From the NCBI RefSeq assembly GCF_020386635.1, contig NZ_CP081942.1:4216001-4280000 (forward strand): 64,000 bases of DNA. Direction: 5' to 3'. Below the pieces are notes generated by a model. That model saw only the letters and a program-made list of their open reading frames with translations. It searched no databases and was not told the DNA's origin. Position 1 is the stretch's first letter, and every line of letters begins with the position of its first letter. Both the position numbers and the translations under genes were made by a program. Positions 18,837-26,861 of the stretch are shown piece after piece. Origin of the DNA: Pseudomonas sp. MM211 (GTDB taxonomy: Bacteria > Pseudomonadota > Gammaproteobacteria > Pseudomonadales > Pseudomonadaceae).

Positions 18837-18852
18837 ATAACCTATAGGTTAT
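18837..18852. promoter_or_regulatory. PcaQ-type operator between pcaH and DUF1838 gene
   Basis: ATAACCTATAGGTTAT is a perfect 16-bp palindrome that matches the PcaQ consensus known from alpha-proteobacteria, ATAACC-N4-GGTTAA, at 11 of 12 defined bases. A second half-site (ATAACC, 18822-18827) lies 15 bp closer to pcaH, as often seen for LysR-type activators. The site sits between the divergent pcaH and DUF1838 genes and so could serve both. A pcaQ gene is 1 kb away. Confidence 0.75.
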
Positions 18853-18954
18853 GAATTAAGTTTGAATTAAATCCAGCCGTCTCCCCGGGCTGCAGCAACG
18901 AAGCACCGGATAATGGCTGCATCCACAGACCGGCCCCTGCCCGAGGATCGCGCC

Positions 18955-19797
18955 ATGCCTACGCCACTGCACCCACCGCTGGAGGGCGCTCGCCAGCTCG
19001 ATGTGACCCAGCCTGCCGACGCGCTGATCGCCATGCGCAAGATCCACGGCTCGACCCTCGACGGCAAACCGATCATCTATCACTGGTCGGGCCGTGTCTG
19101 GTCGCGGGTCGAAGGAGAAGCGGATCGGTTGTTGTTCCGGGTTGAAGGCATGAACATCCGCCAATGCGGCACCCTGCAGGATCCCGAGAGCGGTACCGGC
19201 TTTCGCCAGGTATCCCGGGAGTTGATGCTCTACCTCGACCCGCTGACTGGCGAGCCGCTGCATACCTGGCACAACCCCTGGACGGGAGCCGATGTGGCGG
19301 TCATGCACGTGGCCAACGACCCGGTGAACCTGCCACCCTACTTCGAACGCGATGCTCAAGGCCGCCCCTTCGTCGCACCTCTGCGCATGCAGGGTGAGCG
19401 GGTGTTCCTGAGCATTGAGATTCCACTGTTCTATGACAATCCACTGGCTGGGGATCATCAGAACCTGGTGGGCAACCATTACCACGCCATGGAAATCTTC
19501 GATTTCACGGCTGACCGCCAGCAGTTGCTGCGCACTGATACCGATAGCGCCGGCGCCAGTGTCGCCTGGGTGCGCATCGCGCCATGGTTGCCCTTCATGT
19601 GCATGGGCAGCCGACCAGGCCTGATGGTGTTCAACGCGACGGGCCAGCAGGTGCCTGGCATCAGTGAACTGCCGCCAGTGCTGCAGGCGGCTATCGCGAA
19701 CGAATATCCGCACTACGCAGCGCCACCACCTCTGGATGACTGCCGCCCCAACGTCACCAGTTGGACGGCTGCCCGCGACCGGCTCGACAGGCCCTAA
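18955..19797 (+). CDS. DUF1838 family protein
   Basis: 280-residue protein that I place in DUF1838 by its pattern: KPIIYHWSGRVWSRVEGEAD, then LMLYLDPLTGEPLHTWHNPW, and the His-containing NLVGNHYHAMEIFDF. The family is uncharacterised. The ATG at 18955 has GAGGA seven bases upstream; another in-frame ATG at 18913 would add 14 residues but has no clear ribosome site. It is divergent from pcaH across a PcaQ-type operator and convergent with pcaQ (4-bp overlap), so it may belong to the protocatechuate regulon. A role in uptake or processing of aromatic acids is a guess only. Confidence 0.85.
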   Translation: MPTPLHPPLEGARQLDVTQPADALIAMRKIHGSTLDGKPIIYHWSGRVWSRVEGEADRLLFRVEGMNIRQCGTLQDPESGTGFRQVSRELMLYLDPLTGEPLHTWHNPWTGADVAVMHVANDPVNLPPYFERDAQGRPFVAPLRMQGERVFLSIEIPLFYDNPLAGDHQNLVGNHYHAMEIFDFTADRQQLLRTDTDSAGASVAWVRIAPWLPFMCMGSRPGLMVFNATGQQVPGISELPPVLQAAIANEYPHYAAPPPLDDCRPNVTSWTAARDRLDRP

Positions 19798-20723
19798 GAA
19801 CGGTGCCCGCGATACTCCGATGCCAGCTCACGCAAGGTCTCGCAACACCATTGGGCAGCCAGTGACAGCGGCAGTGTCGCGTTGCTGCAGATGCCAACCG
19901 AGCCACCGGGCTCGCGAATCCCTAAGGACAGCTCCGCCAGTTCGCCGCTTTGCAGATCCAGGCGCACGGCGTCCAGCGGCGCGACCCAGACCGCATCGCT
20001 GCATTGCACGTAACGCCGACTGAGAGCCGGCGACAGGGTTTCCAGGCGTTGCCGAGGCTGCGGCACCCCGCATTGCACGAACAGGCTGTCGGCATAGCGG
20101 CGGATGGTGGTACCGGCCAACGGCAGCACCAGCGGATACCCCCCCAGTTGCACCAGGCCCTCGTCGCCCAGAGCCAGCAAAGGGTGCCCCGGACGCACCA
20201 CCAGGCTCATCGACTCGCTGTACAGGTGCTCGAAGGTCAGGCCCTGGATCTCCGGGCTGTCGGTCATACGCCCGACCACCAGATCGAGCTCGCCGACTCG
20301 CAGTTGTGACAGCAGATAAGCACTCGGCCCGGTGGCGACACTGACCACCAGCGCGGCATGGCGCTCGTGCAGGCGGCGCACTACCTCCGGGATCAGCAGG
20401 CTCTCGACGGTCGACAGCACGCCAACGCGCACATGGCCGGCGTCGTGCTCACCGCCACGCAGACTCGCCACACCATCGCGCAGCGCCTGTACGCAAGGCC
20501 CGGCATAGCGCATGAACGCCAGACCGGCAGCCGTCAGGCTGACGCCGCCCTTGCCGCGTTCGAACAGCACGGCAGCGAGAATCTCCTCCAGCTCCTTGAG
20601 CGTCTTGGATACAGCTGGCTGGCTGATCGACAGAGCATCGGCGGCCTTGGCGAAACTACGCTGGCGGGCTATTTCAAGGAAGCAGGTCAGGTGGCGGAAT
20701 TTGATACGGGTATCGAGGTTCAT
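19794..20723 (-). CDS. pcaQ: PcaQ, LysR-type regulator of protocatechuate genes
   Basis: 309-residue LysR-family transcription factor. The N-terminal winged helix-turn-helix is seen as IKFRHLTCFLEIARQRSFAK and ALSISQPAVSKTLKELEEIL, and the effector domain starts at VRVGVLSTVESLLIPEVVRR. The N terminus MNLDTRIKFRHLTCFLE is typical of PcaQ, which activates pca genes in response to beta-carboxy-muconate. The start at 20723 was chosen over 20753 because it matches the family N terminus. It is convergent with the DUF1838 gene and lies next to pcaHG and a PcaQ-type operator, which supports the name. Confidence 0.9.
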   Translation of the reverse strand: MNLDTRIKFRHLTCFLEIARQRSFAKAADALSISQPAVSKTLKELEEILAAVLFERGKGGVSLTAAGLAFMRYAGPCVQALRDGVASLRGGEHDAGHVRVGVLSTVESLLIPEVVRRLHERHAALVVSVATGPSAYLLSQLRVGELDLVVGRMTDSPEIQGLTFEHLYSESMSLVVRPGHPLLALGDEGLVQLGGYPLVLPLAGTTIRRYADSLFVQCGVPQPRQRLETLSPALSRRYVQCSDAVWVAPLDAVRLDLQSGELAELSLGIREPGGSVGICSNATLPLSLAAQWCCETLRELASEYRGHRS

Positions 20724-21505
20724 GGCCGTGGGACGCTGGTGAGTGCTGCGCAACAGTAGCAGAACAGCCCAGTTTCATGCGCTGGCGCGACTGCCTACCG
20801 TTCGCGATTTTCAACAGCCCGGCGGCCGCTCGGGGAAAAGCGCTCACGATCTCCTGCAGCCAAGACCGTAAAAAACAAGAGAAATCACTCTGTAGCTCGG
20901 GTGTTTACAGGACGCGCAAGCAACTTAAAGCAGCGTGTTTTTAAAAGCCGCCTAAATTCGACAGGAAATATTGAACACTTTAAAAAGCTCTACGCGCTTC
21001 AACTACGGTAACTATTCAATCGATCAAGTTAAAGTGCCATCAAACGGACAACTGACATTACATCTAACTTTACCGAGTTTCTGTCCAACCCTTGTCCAGG
21101 GTCGGTACAGGGTTGTGCCAATAAGCACGACCTGCCCAGAAATGACCATCTGTCGCCCTACAGGGTGCGAAATCCCGAAAGACGCCTCCCAGAGCCGCTT
21201 ACAAACAGCTAAAAGCGCTAACCAAGAGCGCCTATAACAGTCGAAAAGCCACGACTTTCAGTAGAAGAGCAGCGAAAACCTGTTGTATTTCATGAGTTCC
21301 ACGTTCGTTAAAGCAGCGACGAAAAAAGTCGAAACTTCTTCTTTAATGACTAGGTCATCAACTAGGTGGGAATTAATAACCAGAAAGCAGCTTTTCCTCC
21401 GGCCCTGACACGGGATTCAACTGGAACGACATGCGGCATATTCCCGTTAGTGTGCAAGCAGAACAAGCAGATATGAATCAAGGACAGAATCGATCGGAGG
21501 TGGTT
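20724..21505. promoter_or_regulatory. AT-richer 780-bp leader/promoter region of the glgA operon
   Basis: No convincing gene is seen. From about 20870 to 21410 the base composition is clearly less GC-rich than the flanks. Short hairpins occur at 21239-21256 (AGTCG...CGACT) and at about 21326-21340 (CGAC...GTCG). A near-palindrome ATGACTAGGTCAT lies at about 21346-21358, with the heptamer ACTAGGT repeated just after. Three GGA motifs precede the glgA ATG (21423, 21482, and 21496 inside the Shine-Dalgarno), compatible with RsmA/CsrA-type control, which is known for glycogen genes in other bacteria. These are observations; no promoter could be assigned with confidence. Confidence 0.45.
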
Positions 21506-23044
21506 ATGGGAAACGCTGTCGTGGCAACACGGTTTGATCAGGCATTATCGGTAGAAACGCCACTCAAGCCGCAGAGCAAAATCACCAATTTGCATGCAGC
21601 AAAGAAGAAAGTCCTCTTTGTAAGTTCCGAGCTCGCCGACCTGATCAAGGTCGGGGGTCTGGGTGACGTGTCAGCCTCGCTGCCACGCGCCATGAGCACC
21701 AATCATGACGTTCGCGTATTGATCCCCGGCTACCGCCAGGTGATGGAAAGTGGTCATGCCATTCGAGACGTCGGCAGCGTTCCCGGCCATGCCGCCCTGC
21801 CCCCGGCCCGCGTAGGCTGCATGACCCTGCCCGACGGCCTGATCGTCTATGTGCTGATATGCCCCGAACTCTACGACCGTGACGGCACCCCCTACGCCGA
21901 CGCTCAAGGCCGTGACTGGCAGGACAACCACATCCGTTTCGCTCGCTTGGGCCTGGCTGCTGCGGAAATCGCAGCGGGTACTGCCTGCCTGAGCTGGTGC
22001 CCGGAGGTGGTTCACGCCAACGACTGGCCCGCTGCACTGACGCCGGCCTACATGACCTGGCGCGGGCAGAACACACCCACCGTGTTCACCATTCACAACC
22101 TTGCCTATCAGGGCCTGTGCAGCCTGGAGTGCAGCCCGGAACTGGGCCTGCCCTCCTCGGCATGCGGCCATCAGGGCATGGAGTTCTACGGCAGGCTGTC
22201 GTTCCTCAAGGCAGGCCTGGTGTACTCCGATCACGTGACCACCGTGAGCGAAAACTACGCTCGCGAGATCACCACCCAGGAATTCGGCTGCGGCCTGGAA
22301 GGCATGCTGCAGTTCAAGGTGCAGCTCAACCAGTTGAGCGGTATCCCCAACGGCATCGACGAAAGCTGGGATTCGTTGAACGACCCGCATCTGGTGCAGG
22401 GCTTCGAAGCCCACGACTGGGAAAGCAAACGGGTCAACACCCGCCACGTCGAGAAGATGTTCGGCCTGGAGCAGAGCGATGGCCCGCTGTTCGCCGTGGT
22501 GTCGCGCCTGGTGCAGCAGAAAGGTATCGACCTGACCCTGGAAATCGCCGACACCATCGTTGCCGAAGGTGGCCGTATCGCCATCATCGGTCGTGGTGAA
22601 GAGCATCTGGAAGAAGCGGTGCGCGAACTCGCTCGCCGTCATCCGGGCCGGGTCGGCGCCAACGTTGGCTTCAATGAAGCGGACGCGCGCTGCATGTTCG
22701 CAGGCAGCGATTTCCTGCTCATGCCGTCGCGCTTCGAGCCGTGCGGCCTCAGCCAGATGTATGCCCAGCGCTTCGCCTCGCTGCCGATTGCTCGTGCCAC
22801 CGGCGGCCTGGCCGACACCATCGAAGATGGCGTTAGCGGCTTCCTGTTCAACGAAACCAGCAGCGCAAGCTATCTGGAAGCGGTACGCCGGGCCATGGCC
22901 GTGCACCGCAACTCGGAACTGCTCAACGCCATGCGCGCCCGCGCCATGGCATCACCGCTGTACTGGACGCAGTCGGTGGAGCCCTATGCGGCGCTGTACC
23001 GCAAGCTGCTGGCCGCGAAGATGTCGGGTGGGAAATTGGCGTGA
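21506..23044 (+). CDS. glgA: Glycogen synthase
   Basis: GT5-family glucosyltransferase that elongates alpha-1,4-glucan from a nucleotide-glucose donor. The 512-residue product has the donor-binding KVGGLGDVSASLPRA near the N terminus, VFTIHNLAYQG, and the C-terminal MPSRFEPCGLSQMYAQRF loop with the conserved Glu. I chose the ATG at 21506 because of the strong CGGAGG 6 nt upstream; the frame is open to an ATG at 21431, which would add 25 residues. It heads a long overlapping operon, sharing TGATG with treZ. No glgC (ADP-glucose pyrophosphorylase) is present in the window, so the donor supply is not evident here. Confidence 0.94.
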   Translation: MGNAVVATRFDQALSVETPLKPQSKITNLHAAKKKVLFVSSELADLIKVGGLGDVSASLPRAMSTNHDVRVLIPGYRQVMESGHAIRDVGSVPGHAALPPARVGCMTLPDGLIVYVLICPELYDRDGTPYADAQGRDWQDNHIRFARLGLAAAEIAAGTACLSWCPEVVHANDWPAALTPAYMTWRGQNTPTVFTIHNLAYQGLCSLECSPELGLPSSACGHQGMEFYGRLSFLKAGLVYSDHVTTVSENYAREITTQEFGCGLEGMLQFKVQLNQLSGIPNGIDESWDSLNDPHLVQGFEAHDWESKRVNTRHVEKMFGLEQSDGPLFAVVSRLVQQKGIDLTLEIADTIVAEGGRIAIIGRGEEHLEEAVRELARRHPGRVGANVGFNEADARCMFAGSDFLLMPSRFEPCGLSQMYAQRFASLPIARATGGLADTIEDGVSGFLFNETSSASYLEAVRRAMAVHRNSELLNAMRARAMASPLYWTQSVEPYAALYRKLLAAKMSGGKLA

Positions 23045-24786
23045 TGGTTGAGAAATTCCGACGACATGGCGCCTGGCTGGACGAACATGGTCACACCCAT
23101 TTCGCACTCTGGGCGCCAGACGCCAAGCGTGTGGCAGTAGAACTGCAAGACCATCAGCGACACGCAATGACGGCCGACCAAGACGGCTGGTTCACGGCAA
23201 CGCTACCGGTAGGTGCCGGTAGCGATTACCGCTACCTGATCGACGAAGACCTGCTGGTACCTGACCCCGCGTCGCGCTGGCAGGCCAATGACGTGCACGG
23301 CCCGAGCCGAGTGGACGCGCCAGGCCAATACGATTGGCTCACAGCCAACTGGCAGGGCCGCCCCTGGCAGGAGACGGTGCTCTACGAACTGCACGTCGGC
23401 ACCCTCGGTGGCTATAAAGGCGTGCAAGAAAGGCTGCAGGCACTCAGCGAGCTGGGCATCACCGCCATCGAACTGATGCCGCTGGGCGAGTTCCCAGGTG
23501 GTCGCAACTGGGGCTACGACGGGGTTCTGCCCTTCGCCCCGGACTCCTCCTACGGCACTCCCGACGAACTGCGCGCACTGATCGACCATGCGCACCAGCT
23601 GGGCCTGATGGTGTTTGTCGATGTGGTCTACAACCACTTCGGCCCGGACGGCAATTACCTCGGGCAGTACGCCAGTGGTTTCTTCCGTGAGGACGTCCAC
23701 ACGCCCTGGGGCCCGGCCATCGACTTCCGCCGCCGCGAAGTGCGCGACTACTTCATCGAAAACGCCCTGATGTGGGTACAGGACTATCGCATTGACGGCC
23801 TGCGCCTGGATGCCGTGCATGCCATCGGCGAGCGCGACTTCCTGCTCGAACTGGCCGAGCGTCTGCACGGCTCGATAGCCAGCGGGCGCCATCTGCACCT
23901 AGTGCTGGAAAACGAGAACAACGACGCAGAACTGCTGCAGCGTGGCTTCGTCGCCCAATGGAATGACGACGGCCACAACGTATTGCATCACTTGCTCACC
24001 GGCGAGCATGAAGGCTATTACGCCGACTTCGCCGAGGACGCCACTCACAAGCTTGCACGCTGTCTGCGCGAGGGCTTCATCTATCAGGGTGATACCACCC
24101 GCCACGGCACTGCCCGCGGTAGCAGCAGCGGCCACCTGCCACCCAGCGCCTTCGTGCTGTTTCTGCAGAATCACGATCAGGTCGGCAACCGCGCCCTTGG
24201 CGAGCGTCTGCTCAGCCTGACCGATGGTGATGCACTGAAGAGCGCTACTGCCCTGCTGCTGCTCAGCCCGATGATTCCCCTGCTGTTTATGGGTGAGGAA
24301 TGGGGCAGCGAACAGCCGTTCCAGTTCTTCACCTCGCACAACGACGAGCTGGGCGAAGCGGTACGTAAAGGTCGGCAGAATGAGTTTCGCGAATTCTCCA
24401 GGTTCTCCGGCCAGGAAATTCCCGCCCCCAACGAAGCCAGCACCTTCCAGGCTTCCACTCCCGATCAGCAAACCCGCGAGACGTCCTCTGGCAAGGCATG
24501 GCTGGGCTTCTACCGTGAACTGCTGAGCCTGCGCCACCAACACATCGTGCCGCGCCTGCCGGGTAGTCAGGCCCTTGAGAGCCGGGTACTGGGCGACGCC
24601 GCAGTGGCTGCCAGCTGGCAGTTGGGTGATGGGCAGACTCTGCGCATCGACCTGAACCTGAGCGATGCCGAAGTGGCCGCAGGTTCCCACGCGGGCGCCA
24701 GTACGCTGTTCGCCTATCGCGCGGACAAGGATAGCGGCCACCTGCAGCCACGCAGCATTCGGGTTCTACTGGAGGGCGCAGCATGA
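23044..24786 (+). CDS. treZ: Malto-oligosyltrehalose trehalohydrolase
   Basis: GH13 hydrolase releasing free trehalose from the maltooligosyl-trehalose made by TreY. The 580 residues contain an N-terminal E-set domain (HFALWAPDAKRVAVELQ) and the (beta/alpha)8 barrel. FVDVVYNHFGPDG is region I, IDGLRLDAVHAI holds the nucleophile Asp256, HLVLENENND holds acid/base Glu289, and FLQNHDQVGNRA is region IV. The start is the ATG of TGATG overlapping the glgA stop; a GTG one codon earlier is also in frame. The 3' end overlaps malQ by 4 bp. It acts in the cytosol with treY from the same transcript. Confidence 0.96.
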   Translation: MVEKFRRHGAWLDEHGHTHFALWAPDAKRVAVELQDHQRHAMTADQDGWFTATLPVGAGSDYRYLIDEDLLVPDPASRWQANDVHGPSRVDAPGQYDWLTANWQGRPWQETVLYELHVGTLGGYKGVQERLQALSELGITAIELMPLGEFPGGRNWGYDGVLPFAPDSSYGTPDELRALIDHAHQLGLMVFVDVVYNHFGPDGNYLGQYASGFFREDVHTPWGPAIDFRRREVRDYFIENALMWVQDYRIDGLRLDAVHAIGERDFLLELAERLHGSIASGRHLHLVLENENNDAELLQRGFVAQWNDDGHNVLHHLLTGEHEGYYADFAEDATHKLARCLREGFIYQGDTTRHGTARGSSSGHLPPSAFVLFLQNHDQVGNRALGERLLSLTDGDALKSATALLLLSPMIPLLFMGEEWGSEQPFQFFTSHNDELGEAVRKGRQNEFREFSRFSGQEIPAPNEASTFQASTPDQQTRETSSGKAWLGFYRELLSLRHQHIVPRLPGSQALESRVLGDAAVAASWQLGDGQTLRIDLNLSDAEVAAGSHAGASTLFAYRADKDSGHLQPRSIRVLLEGAA

Positions 24787-26861
24787 GCGATGCACGCCTT
24801 GCCGAACTGAGCCATGCCGCGGGCCTGAGCGTCGACTGGATCGATGCCGATGGTCGCCAGCAATCGGTTACCCCGGAAAACCAGCGACGCCTGCTCGAAG
24901 CACTGGGTTATGCGGTGCAGGACAGCGAGCAGATCGAGGCCAGCCTTGCCGAACTGCAACAGCGTCAGGACAGCCTGGCGCTTGGGCCGCTGGTGACGCT
25001 GGATCAGCAGGAAACGCTAGATCTGACCCGCTACTTTCCGCCTGGCACTCCCTACGAAATTGAGCTGGAACAGGGCGAGCGTCTGGAAGGCCGTCTGGAT
25101 GACAGCTGCCGGCTACCAGTCATCGGCATCACCGGTTATCACCAACTGCGCATCGCCGACGGTGCCGTGACCCTGGCGGTCGCACCTCCAGCCTGCCCAA
25201 GCGTGGCTCAGTTGGCCGGCCGCGAGAACGCCAAGATATGGGGGCTGAGTGCCCAGTTGTACTCGCTGCGGCGCCCCAACGATGGTGGCCTGGGCGACAC
25301 CCAGGCACTCGAGTCCCTGGTTCGCGGTGCAGCCAAGCGTGGCGCCGATGCGGTGGCGATCAGCCCGATGCATGCCATGTTCAGCGCCAATCTACACACC
25401 TACAGCCCCTACTCGCCCTCCAGCCGCCTGTTCTTCAACGTGCTGCATGCGGCGCCGGGCAGCATTCTTGGCGAAGACGCGCTGCAGCAGGCGATTCGTG
25501 ATTGTGATCTTGGCGAAGAACTGGCGCGCCTGGAAAGCCTCCAGCTGATCGACTGGCCGGGCGTGGCTGGCAGCCGGATGCGCATCCTGCGTCAGTTGCA
25601 CGCCAACTTCAGCGCCAGCGCTCACCCACTGCGCGACGACTTCGAGGACTTTCGTCGCGAAGCCGGCGACGCCCTGCGTCAGCACTGCCGCTTCGAAGCA
25701 TTGCGCGGTTTCATGGATCTCAACGGGCTACCGGTGGACTGGCGCGTATGGCCCGAGCAGTACCGTGACCCTGCCAACGAAGCCGTCGAGCAGTTCTGCG
25801 AGGGCCATCAGGAAGAAATCGAATTCCACGCCTTCGCCCAATGGCTGATCGCCCGTTGCCTCGACCGTGCCCAAGACAGCGCCCGTGAGGCTGGCATGGC
25901 GGTCGGCCTGATCGCCGACCTGGCAGTGGGTGCAGATGCCGCTGGCAGCCAGGCCTGGGCTCGCCAGGCCGAACTGCTGCAGGCAGTGAGCGTCGGCGCG
26001 CCGCCGGACATCCTCAACCGCTCGGGGCAGAACTGGGGCGTTTCCGCGTTCTCACCCAGCGGCCTGCAACGCAACGGCTTCCGCGCTTACATCGAAATGC
26101 TGCGTGCCAATCTGGCCCATGCCGGCGGCATGCGCATCGACCACGTGATGAGCATGCGCCGCCTGTGGGTGATCCCCGAAGGGGCGGATTCCGGTGCCGG
26201 TGCCTACCTCAATTATCCGTCCAAGGATCTGCTGCGCCTGCTGTGCCTCGAAGCCGAGCGCCACGGTGCGCTGATCATCGGCGAAGACCTCGGCACCGTG
26301 CCCGATGGCCTGCGTGAAGAACTGGCGCAGCGCAACATCCTTGGCATGCGCGTGCTGCTGTTCGAGCAAAGCAATGGTCGCTTCAACGCGCCGGCACACT
26401 GGCCGCGGGATGCCCTGGCCACCACCACTACCCACGATTTGCCGAGTATCCGCGGCTGGCTTGCCTCCCGCGACATCCATTGGCGCCAGGCCGCGGGTCA
26501 CCGCAGCGACGACTACACCAGACAGGATCACGACTTGCGCGCTCACGAAACCCAGGCACTGCATCAGGCCTTGCACGAGCACGGACACGCTACCGCAGAC
26601 CACATGGACGACACCCAGCAACTGGACGCCAGCATCGCCTTCATCGGCAGCACACCGGCGCCGCTGGTGCTGCTGCCACTTGAAGATGCCATGGCCGCCA
26701 CCGAGCAGCCCAACCTGCCCGGCCCCGGTGAAGAACACCCGAACTGGCGTCGGCGCTGGTCGGAAGATGCCGACGGCATGCTCGACGATGCGGCGGTCAG
26801 TCACCGCCTGCAGCGCCTGCAATGGGCCCGCAATCTGGTCGAGGGCACACGCCATGACTGA
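24783..26861 (+). CDS. malQ: 4-alpha-glucanotransferase (amylomaltase)
   Basis: GH77 enzyme that moves maltodextrin segments between chains and frees glucose, recycling short glucans. The 692-residue product carries an N-terminal extension of ~130 residues typical of the long proteobacterial MalQ form. The GH77 core follows, with MRIDHVMSMRRLWVIPEG (nucleophile Asp), ALIIGEDLGTVPDGLREE (acid/base Glu) and TTTHDLPSIRGWL. It overlaps treZ by 4 bp and treY by 8 bp, so the treZ-malQ-treY block is translationally coupled. Confidence 0.96.
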   Translation: MSDARLAELSHAAGLSVDWIDADGRQQSVTPENQRRLLEALGYAVQDSEQIEASLAELQQRQDSLALGPLVTLDQQETLDLTRYFPPGTPYEIELEQGERLEGRLDDSCRLPVIGITGYHQLRIADGAVTLAVAPPACPSVAQLAGRENAKIWGLSAQLYSLRRPNDGGLGDTQALESLVRGAAKRGADAVAISPMHAMFSANLHTYSPYSPSSRLFFNVLHAAPGSILGEDALQQAIRDCDLGEELARLESLQLIDWPGVAGSRMRILRQLHANFSASAHPLRDDFEDFRREAGDALRQHCRFEALRGFMDLNGLPVDWRVWPEQYRDPANEAVEQFCEGHQEEIEFHAFAQWLIARCLDRAQDSAREAGMAVGLIADLAVGADAAGSQAWARQAELLQAVSVGAPPDILNRSGQNWGVSAFSPSGLQRNGFRAYIEMLRANLAHAGGMRIDHVMSMRRLWVIPEGADSGAGAYLNYPSKDLLRLLCLEAERHGALIIGEDLGTVPDGLREELAQRNILGMRVLLFEQSNGRFNAPAHWPRDALATTTTHDLPSIRGWLASRDIHWRQAAGHRSDDYTRQDHDLRAHETQALHQALHEHGHATADHMDDTQQLDASIAFIGSTPAPLVLLPLEDAMAATEQPNLPGPGEEHPNWRRRWSEDADGMLDDAAVSHRLQRLQWARNLVEGTRHD

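Noticed and set aside
20971..21237. Possible 88-residue gene in the AT-richer region upstream of glgA
   Set aside because: Starts at a TTG with poor ribosome-site spacing, ends in low-complexity sequence and resembles nothing I know; treated as non-coding leader.
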